DNA of 26,045 nucleotides from a virus: positions 1 through 26,045 of IMG/VR virus record IMGVR_UViG_3300042448_000231; one strand, 5' to 3'. The notes beneath the pieces were generated by a model. That model did no database searches. It was given only the letters and a program-made list of their open reading frames with translations, and was not told where the DNA came from. Positions 14,450 through 18,473 of the stretch are shown in pieces (the stretch's first letter is position 1; every line of letters begins with the position of its first letter). The position numbers were made by a program, and so were the translations under genes.

Positions 14450-14520
14450 ACCTAAATCACCAATGCTCTATTATATCTGTATTAGGTTGTACGTATGATA
14501 TAATAGTTAAATAACATTGG
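14447..14520 (-). ncRNA. Pseudoknotted hairpin, leader element 3
   Basis: A nested hairpin: CCAATG (14460-14465) with CATTGG (14515-14520), then a 10-bp perfect stem CTATTATATC (14468-14477) with GATATAATAG (14497-14506) and a 19-nt loop. Nine loop bases (14482-14490, TTAGGTTGT) are perfectly complementary to ACAACCTAA at 14447-14455 outside the hairpin, a true pseudoknot. That outer arm shares 3 bases with the closing stem of element 2, so the two folds partly exclude each other. The element starts just after the predicted transcription start of the promoter at 14544-14576. Confidence 0.5.
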
Positions 14521-14521
14521 C

Positions 14522-14642
14522 TACCATTCAATCCCTCTGTACTCAAATGTATAATACCTGTATGCTTAATAACAAAACCCTATAAGAGCATTTAACTCTT
14601 AGTATTACTACATCTGTCTATCCTTGGGAAATAGAAATGGTA
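14522..14642. repeat. Long imperfect palindrome overlapping a promoter
   Basis: Outer arms TACCATT (14522-14528) and AATGGTA (14636-14642). Inside, on the minus strand, a 14-bp helix with one bulge and one wobble forms between about 14602-14616 and 14544-14557, plus hairpins TAAGAG/CTCTTA (14583-14601) and TCTAT/ATAGA. On paper it folds as a three-way junction. It overlaps the host-type promoter candidate, so DNA-level (operator) and RNA-level readings are both possible. Confidence 0.45.
14544..14576 (-). promoter_or_regulatory. Bacteroidota-type promoter candidate
   Basis: On the minus strand TTTG (14576-14573) is followed after 21 nt by TACATTTG (14551-14544), matching the -33 TTTG and -7 TAnnTTTG consensus of Bacteroidota. 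Transcription would begin near 14537 and run through the structured elements into the gene starting at 14256. Confidence 0.5.
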
Positions 14643-14644
14643 CA

Positions 14645-14797
14645 TTAAAACATAAGACTATTCCATCTATGTGTAATATCTCCAATGGTAAATCTTATAT
14701 ATCCATTGTATGATGTAAATATCTTACCCAAATCCTTGTGTTCTCCTTGTACATATCCATTATCTAATAGATATACAATCTTTTGTTCTGTTGTCAT
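14645..14797 (-). CDS. Small hypothetical protein (50 aa)
   Basis: ATG at 14797 to TAA at 14645-14647 encodes 50 aa beginning MTTEQKIVYLLDNGYVQGEH, a mix of helix and strand residues with a well-balanced composition. The N-terminus (QKIVYLLDNGYV) resembles that of the protein starting at 14256 (KKIQILLDNGFI), so the two may share a short common module. The 13-mer ACACATTATTAAT lies 19 nt upstream of its start. Confidence 0.5.
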   Translation of the reverse strand: MTTEQKIVYLLDNGYVQGEHKDLGKIFTSYNGYIRFTIGDITHRWNSLMF

Positions 14798-14815
14798 ATA
14801 AATATGATTTAATTA

Positions 14816-14828
14816 ATTAATAATGTGT
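14816..14828 (-). promoter_or_regulatory. Repeated upstream 13-mer, copy 2
   Basis: An exact copy of ACACATTATTAAT (minus strand), 19 nt before the start at 14797; it overlaps the last codons of the upstream small gene. Copies 2 and 3 agree over 15 bases (GACACATTATTAATT). Confidence 0.4.
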
Positions 14829-14951
14829 CTCATAGTCAATAATATCATCCCAATCAAGACCAGAAGCCTTAATCATCTTATCAGTAGGATAACTATCAAA
14901 CACCCTAGTGTTAATAGATCCATCTTTCATAAAGAATATCGTATTGTACAT
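14817..14951 (-). CDS. Small acidic hypothetical protein (44 aa)
   Basis: ATG at 14951 to TAA at 14817-14819 encodes 44 aa beginning MYNTIFFMKDGSINTRVFDS and ending in an acidic DWDDIIDYETHY. The composition is protein-like and the A/T-rich leader matches other genes of the strand. Function unknown. It lies downstream of a TTGACA-type promoter-like sequence and the third copy of the 13-mer. Confidence 0.5.
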   Translation of the reverse strand: MYNTIFFMKDGSINTRVFDSYPTDKMIKASGLDWDDIIDYETHY

Positions 14952-14981
14952 ATAAATGTTATTTAATGCTATATATATTGT

Positions 14982-15021
14982 ATTGTATAGCGTGAATTAA
15001 TAATGTGTCAAAATGTGTCAA
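14982..15021 (-). promoter_or_regulatory. Promoter-like region with 13-mer copy 3 and tandem TTGACA
   Basis: Minus strand: TTGACACATT occurs twice in tandem (15021-15016 and 15011-15006 for the TTGACA parts). The nearer is followed after 18 nt by TACAAT (14987-14982). The 13-mer ACACATTATTAAT occupies 15008-14996. This looks like a sigma70-type promoter, unusual for a Bacteroidota phage, or a binding site for a phage factor. Confidence 0.4.
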
Positions 15022-15024
15022 TAA

Positions 15025-15102
15025 GTGGGTAAAGAGTACACACCATCTCTCACATTCTCATATAAAATATTGAGAATCAGTGAGTTATATAATTATTCCC
15101 AC
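15025..15102. repeat. Nested inverted repeat
   Basis: Outer GTGGG (15025-15029) pairs with CCCAC (15098-15102). An inner stem of 12 bp with a 2-nt bulge joins 15049-15060 to 15071-15084 (ATTCTCA/TGAGAAT and CTCAC/GTGAG). A small hairpin GTGTT/AACAC (15109-15121) follows. No gene lies here; it may be an RNA element ahead of the small genes, or a processing site. Confidence 0.45.
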
Positions 15103-15126
15103 CCAGATGTGTTGCTAACACCCACC

Positions 15127-15182
15127 CTTATATACGAATAAGGGAAAACAAGAGCTTGGATGATGTTCCAAGCCCTTGTTAA
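15127..15182 (-). terminator. Strong Rho-independent terminator plus second hairpin
   Basis: A 13-bp stem (15149-15161 with 15170-15182), loop of 8, followed on the minus strand by TTTTCCC. One U-G pair on the minus-strand RNA is an A-C mismatch on the plus strand. Directly beyond it lies a second perfect 7-bp hairpin CCCTTAT/ATAAGGG (15127-15133 with 15140-15146). It ends the monocistronic gene at 15191-15616. Confidence 0.85.
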
Positions 15183-15190
15183 GTGTGAGA

Positions 15191-15616
15191 TTAAGCCCCT
15201 GCCAACTCTTCAAGCTCTGCTTCGCTTGTGATGCCCACAGCAGTGTACTCTTTCTTGATAGCCTGTGCAACTTCTGCATCTAATGTAGCGTCTATCACGT
15301 GAGCGTCAATGTACTCTTTCTTGGTCTTGAACACTGCAGTTGCAGTATCACGAGTCATTGTGAACTTTCCATCTGCATAAGGAATGTAGATTGGATTGTT
15401 GTCTGCATCAACCATTGGTTGCTTGGTTGTAGGGTCAAGCTTTGGTCTTGCACCATAAGTCTTCTTTGCAACTATAGCGAAGAATTGCTTAAATTCTTCA
15501 TCTTTCTTAATGCCCAATGCATCCATCTGACGCTTGTAGATGTGGATTCTTTCGCCTTTAGTGTTGTAACCATTGAAGTTACCATTTGGTGAGAAGTTGC
15601 CTGAATTGATTACCAT
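15191..15616 (-). CDS. Hypothetical protein, monocistronic, probably abundant
   Basis: A 141-aa protein starting MVINSGNFSPNGNFNGYNTK and ending in an acidic Ala/Glu tail (EAELEELAGA). No known domain recognised. It is the first minus-strand gene beside the divergent control region and is closed by the strongest terminator in the window. Its codons are visibly less AT-rich than those of its neighbours. Together these suggest an abundant, separately regulated, perhaps early product. Confidence 0.7.
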   Translation of the reverse strand: MVINSGNFSPNGNFNGYNTKGERIHIYKRQMDALGIKKDEEFKQFFAIVAKKTYGARPKLDPTTKQPMVDADNNPIYIPYADGKFTMTRDTATAVFKTKKEYIDAHVIDATLDAEVAQAIKKEYTAVGITSEAELEELAGA

Positions 15617-15663
15617 AACGAATTTTACAGTTTTGTAGTGGTGTCTCCACTATAGGTTTGTTA

Positions 15664-15691
15664 ATTGTGAGCCATAGGGGGGATATGTCAA
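15664..15691 (-). promoter_or_regulatory. Promoter-like TTGACA / CACAAT
   Basis: Minus strand: TTGACA (15691-15686), 16 nt, CACAAT (15669-15664), upstream of the gene starting at 15616. The -10 match is 4 of 6. A small hairpin TAGTGG/CCACTA follows in the leader. Weak support. Confidence 0.3.
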
Positions 15692-15763
15692 CCCCCTGTT
15701 TTGTGCACGGGGGTGCAATCTGGGTTACCCTCCTCCCCCATGGACACAAAAGGGGTAGGGGGC
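15672..15763. other. G-tract/C-tract block in AT-rich DNA
   Basis: Runs of G at 15677-15682, 15709-15713, 15722-15724, 15752-15755 and 15758-15762, and of C at 15692-15696 and 15735-15739, stand out in otherwise AT-rich DNA. AGGGGG/CCCCCT and CCCC/GGGG can form hairpins; the plus-strand G-tracts could also form a quadruplex. Confidence 0.5.
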
Positions 15764-16213
15764 TATATAAAATTTTGGGCCTAAGCAGGGGATAGTTCCA
15801 CAAGGAACGTTTGCATGAATTTTTCCAAATTCTTCATGCACATTGTGTCACAGTTTTTCAAATATTTGTGACATATTTATATAGGTATTTGTTACAGATT
15901 TATATATATAGGTAACAAAGACTTCCAGGGTTGGCTGTGTTTCACTTCCTGATTTGGCAAGTTATAGCTTGATTATATTCTGCCAAAAGTCAATCTATAG
16001 CTTTACATAATGTGTCTTATAAGGGACATGCTCAGCTTAACAATGTTGCTTTTATGACACATTATGATATGTCTTTACATATAATGATGGAATCATCTTA
16101 CATATTATATGTTATAGCATATTGTTGCTCCCAACAAAATGGACCAATATTATAATATCCTGTTGTATCAAAACTAGAAAATCCTGCAAGTTTTGATAAT
16201 AGGAAAAAATAAA

Positions 16214-16246
16214 TTTGGTGGGTAATATATTTTCACACTACCTTTG
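16214..16246 (+). promoter_or_regulatory. Bacteroidota-type promoter for rightward genes
   Basis: TTTG at 16214-16217, 21 nt, TACCTTTG at 16239-16246, matching the host consensus TTTG and TAnnTTTG. The predicted start is near 16252, giving a leader of about 40 nt to the gene at 16296. Confidence 0.6.
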
Positions 16247-16295
16247 AGGGTGGAGGGTGGGTTGTATGCTCCTCTCTTAAATAAAGCTTAGATAT

Positions 16296-16541
16296 ATGGT
16301 AGTAGTAAATGTGTTGTTGGTGATGGTGACAGTTTTGAGTATGGCAGTGATTGTATGGGGGTTTTACCACTTTGATGAATACGAGATAGGTATAGAGTTT
16401 CTCCCTAAAGACTACAATAGTTTTGAACTAGGGGTGTCTAATAGAAACTACAAGCTAGATGATGGAGGATTAGAACAAGAGCTTAGGATAGGACTGTTGT
16501 TATTCAGTGTTATTTTCCTGTTTAGGAGATTTGATGCATAA
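16296..16541 (+). CDS. Small membrane protein, first rightward gene
   Basis: An 81-aa protein with a strongly hydrophobic N-terminal helix (about 3-24, VVNVLLVMVTVLSMAVIVWG) and a second hydrophobic stretch near the C-terminus (LRIGLLLFSVIFLF), with a soluble acidic region between. It follows the host-type promoter at 16214-16246 and precedes a second one. Function unknown; the place next to an early-type promoter would suit a host-envelope effector. Confidence 0.55.
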   Translation: MVVVNVLLVMVTVLSMAVIVWGFYHFDEYEIGIEFLPKDYNSFELGVSNRNYKLDDGGLEQELRIGLLLFSVIFLFRRFDA

Positions 16542-16576
16542 TATAGCATTAAGTTTTATAATAACTAAAATTGTTA

Positions 16577-16607
16577 TTTGTAGATAGGTAAGATATACAT
16601 ACCTTTG
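16577..16607 (+). promoter_or_regulatory. Bacteroidota-type promoter before the structural operon
   Basis: TTTG at 16577-16580, 19 nt, TACCTTTG at 16600-16607. The -7 box is identical to that of the promoter at 16239-16246. Transcription would start near 16613, only some 7 nt before the ATG at 16620, so the mRNA may be nearly leaderless. Confidence 0.6.
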
Positions 16608-16619
16608 TATCAACTAATT

Positions 16620-16979
16620 ATGGAAACCAAACCTAAATCTCCCATTGTACAACGACTGAAAAAATCAGTGGAGGACAGTTACGTCCTGGCTGAGAAGTAT
16701 TATAGGATCTTGTCCTCTGTCAACGACCTTAAGTTGACAAACAGGGAAATACAGCTTATTGCGTTTGCTGCTATGAAGGGTAATATATCCTATGCTAACA
16801 TACGTAAGGAGTTTTGTGAGAAATACGACAGTACGTCTCCTGCAATCAATAACATTATTAGTAAGCTAAAGAAGATGGGTGTGTTTGTAAAGGATGGGAC
16901 AAAGGTAAAGGTCAATCCTCTTATTCTGCTCAACTTCGACAAGGATATTGTATTACAAATAAGTCTAATACATGGATAA
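16620..16979 (+). CDS. Winged-helix DNA-binding protein
   Basis: A 119-aa protein starting METKPKSPIVQRLKK. Residues about 39-100 read LKLTNREIQLIAF, then an ISYANIRKEFCEKY segment, AINNIISKLKKMGVFVKDG (recognition helix and wing) and VNPLILLNF, a typical winged helix. The frame stays open to a TTG at 16605, inside the promoter's -7 box, so the ATG at 16620 is chosen. It overlaps the HU/IHF-like gene by 8 nt and leads the structural operon. It is probably a regulator of late genes or a packaging-site binder; the choice is open. Confidence 0.65.
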   Translation: METKPKSPIVQRLKKSVEDSYVLAEKYYRILSSVNDLKLTNREIQLIAFAAMKGNISYANIRKEFCEKYDSTSPAINNIISKLKKMGVFVKDGTKVKVNPLILLNFDKDIVLQISLIHG

Positions 16980-17373
16980 GCCTATAAGCATGTCTGTCAA
17001 AGACTTCCTAGTTAGGACCCTTGCAGTTAAGATGATGATGAGTGAAAAGATGATTGAGGCTGTGGTGAACCATCAGTTTCAGTCTGCCAATGAGGCAATG
17101 GATCTTAACAATAGTCTAGAGATATCTGGCTTTGGTAAGTTCTATTTCAATGAGAAGAAGGCTATAAAACGACTAGGACAGTTGAATGCTAAGAAGCAGG
17201 CAATGGAAAGGATAATAATAGATGAAACTACATCTGAACAAAAGAAACGTTCATCTAAGGTGACACTAGAGAAAACAGAAGCTCTGATCAATTTGCTAAC
17301 AACAAAAACTATATATGAAGATCAACTTCTCTCAGATATACGAGGGGTGGAAGAACAACCTCTTTCCAGCTGA
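16972..17373 (+). CDS. HU/IHF-family DNA-binding protein
   Basis: A 133-aa protein. Residues about 8-59 follow the HU/IHF layout: two helices, then LEISGFGKFYF (49-59), the family signature around GFGxF. The DNA-binding arm is short or altered, and a Lys-rich C-terminal extension follows. An IHF-like subunit near the structural block is conserved in crAss-like phages. It may bend DNA for packaging or act as a virion protein. The ATG at 16972 overlaps the upstream gene by 8 nt; the ATG at 16990 is an alternative. The end overlaps the next gene by 59 nt. Confidence 0.7.
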   Translation: MDKPISMSVKDFLVRTLAVKMMMSEKMIEAVVNHQFQSANEAMDLNNSLEISGFGKFYFNEKKAIKRLGQLNAKKQAMERIIIDETTSEQKKRSSKVTLEKTEALINLLTTKTIYEDQLLSDIRGVEEQPLSS

Positions 17374-17662
17374 TGAAATAAAAGAACAAATTAGACAAGT
17401 GAGCCAGGAACGTATGGCCATTTGTGATCAATGCGAATGGTGTTCTGAGAACAAACCTAAGAAGCCTCGTAGATTTGATAAGCATTGCACTCATTGTGGA
17501 TGTGTCCTATCAGCCAAAACTAAGTGTTTATCTTGTAGCTGTCCTATAGACAAATGGGGACCAGAAATGGAATCTAAGGAAGATGAAGATCAATTAATAC
17601 AAACAATATATGAAAAACAGGGAAGTGAAAATAGAGAGGATTCCACTGGACAGGCTAATTGA
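17315..17662 (+). CDS. Cys-rich zinc-ribbon protein
   Basis: A 115-aa protein with nine cysteines in pairs: CDQCEWC (37-43), CTHCGC (58-63) and CLSCSC (71-76), then PIDKW and an acidic tail. This suits two treble-clef or ribbon-type metal sites. The preceding LFPADEIKEQIRQVSQERMA is helical. Similar small Cys-rich proteins occur near terminase genes of Bacteroidota phages, as far as I recall. It may be a transcription or packaging cofactor; that is inference. It overlaps both neighbours (59 nt upstream, 53 nt downstream). Confidence 0.65.
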   Translation: MKINFSQIYEGWKNNLFPADEIKEQIRQVSQERMAICDQCEWCSENKPKKPRRFDKHCTHCGCVLSAKTKCLSCSCPIDKWGPEMESKEDEDQLIQTIYEKQGSENREDSTGQAN

Positions 17663-17864
17663 TACGCTTGTTGACTTATATAATAAAGGTATAGACTATG
17701 TTGATATAGTGGGAGTTCCTGGGGTTGAGTTTGATAGAATGGGTATAGCTTTTACAAAAGACTATATGACAGAACATGGAAAAGAAAACTTTGGAGAAAT
17801 AGGTGTTGACTTAGAGATTACATCTTCAAAGCTAACAGATGATGATTTAAATGAATTAATATAA
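17610..17864 (+). CDS. Small acidic hypothetical protein
   Basis: An 84-aa acidic protein with alternating helix and strand (KIERIPLDRLIDTLVDLYNK; YVDIVGVPG) and an acidic end. ATG at 17610; a GTG at 17625 (giving a start at KIERIPL) is equally plausible and reduces the overlap with the previous gene. No function known. Confidence 0.6.
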   Translation: MKNREVKIERIPLDRLIDTLVDLYNKGIDYVDIVGVPGVEFDRMGIAFTKDYMTEHGKENFGEIGVDLEITSSKLTDDDLNELI

Positions 17865-17869
17865 AACTA

Positions 17870-18154
17870 ATGAGTAAAAAGACTCACTATACAGAAGTCA
17901 TTAATATACTACAAGAACTACATAGTGATTTTCCAACATATAACATTGGAAGACATCTAGCTACAGCTCTTGCAGATTATGGTGATATTTGGGGCATAAC
18001 AGATAAAGAACTTGCATTTGCTCTAAGCAAATATAAGAGCGAGATTGAGATGGATGTCCCACACACAGATGACTCTGAACTTGAAAAAATAATTAAAGAG
18101 GGCATGGACCTTGATAATATCCTTAAGGAGGAGGAAGAAGATGGCAACTATTAA
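17870..18154 (+). CDS. Hypothetical protein in packaging operon
   Basis: A 94-aa mostly helical protein starting MSKKTHYTEVINILQELHSD, with a strongly acidic C-terminus (KEEEEDGNY). It lies 5 nt after the previous gene and overlaps the next by 14 nt. No motif recognised. Confidence 0.65.
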   Translation: MSKKTHYTEVINILQELHSDFPTYNIGRHLATALADYGDIWGITDKELAFALSKYKSEIEMDVPHTDDSELEKIIKEGMDLDNILKEEEEDGNY

Positions 18155-18473
18155 GAAAACTACATATGTAAATACAGAGCTTGAATGGGCTGAGTCACAA
18201 CTCGTTTCATGGAAAGCTTATGTAAATGCTAACCCACTACATGAATTGAAAGATAGGATTGAGTGGAAACCTACAGCAAAAGGAGGACTATTACCTATGG
18301 TGATAGCATCTATTGAAGCTCAAGGTAAATTTGTCCAAGAGACAATGAAAAACTATCTAGCATTGATAGAGGTGGTAGATAAGCTAAGAAACATGGAAGA
18401 AGCTAAGGTGGAAGTGAGAGGTAAAGGTGAGTTGTCAGGAGCTGCTGCTGAGTTCTTAGCAAATAGAAAATAA
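18141..18473 (+). CDS. Hypothetical protein before TerL (terminase small subunit candidate)
   Basis: A 110-aa helical, basic-to-neutral protein starting MATIKKTTYVNTELEWAESQ. The ATG at 18141, after a purine-rich GGAGGAAGAAG sequence that may serve as ribosome binding site, is preferred over 18111. Its TAA shares a base with the TerL ATG (TAATG). The slot directly before terL often holds the small subunit, and size fits, but no DNA-binding fold is obvious, so the role is a guess. Confidence 0.55.
   Translation: MATIKKTTYVNTELEWAESQLVSWKAYVNANPLHELKDRIEWKPTAKGGLLPMVIASIEAQGKFVQETMKNYLALIEVVDKLRNMEEAKVEVRGKGELSGAAAEFLANRK

Larger units (their letters stand above)
15617..16295. other. Divergent intergenic control region, hairpin chain
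   Basis: 679 nt without a credible gene, between the minus- and plus-strand blocks. It holds a G/C-tract block (about 15672-15763), then a series of perfect inverted repeats: GTTCC/GGAAC (15795-15808), TGCATGAA/TTCATGCA (15812-15840), TGTCACA/TGTGACA (15846-15873), TTTGTTAC/GTAACAAA (15888-15919), TTTGGCA/TGCCAAA (15953-15987), CATAATGTGTC/GACACATTATG (16006-16066), ACATATAAT/ATTATATGT (16077-16112), TTGTTG/CAACAA (16122-16137) and TATCAAAACT/AGTTTTGATA (16166-16198). A replication origin, operator array or structured RNA is possible; the plus-strand promoter follows at 16214. Confidence 0.6.

Noticed and set aside
14286-14642. tRNA genes in the structured stretch
   Set aside because: No T-loop consensus, anticodon arm or 7-bp acceptor layout; a TTCAATC match near 14527 lacks the flanking T-stem.
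15579-15803. 74-aa minus-strand frame over the G/C-tract block
   Set aside because: Pro/Leu/Cys-rich translation without protein-like pattern; it overlaps the start of the gene at 15616 and covers the hairpin-rich control region.
15025-16198. CRISPR array
   Set aside because: The repeats are inverted and all different; there are no regular direct repeats with spacers.
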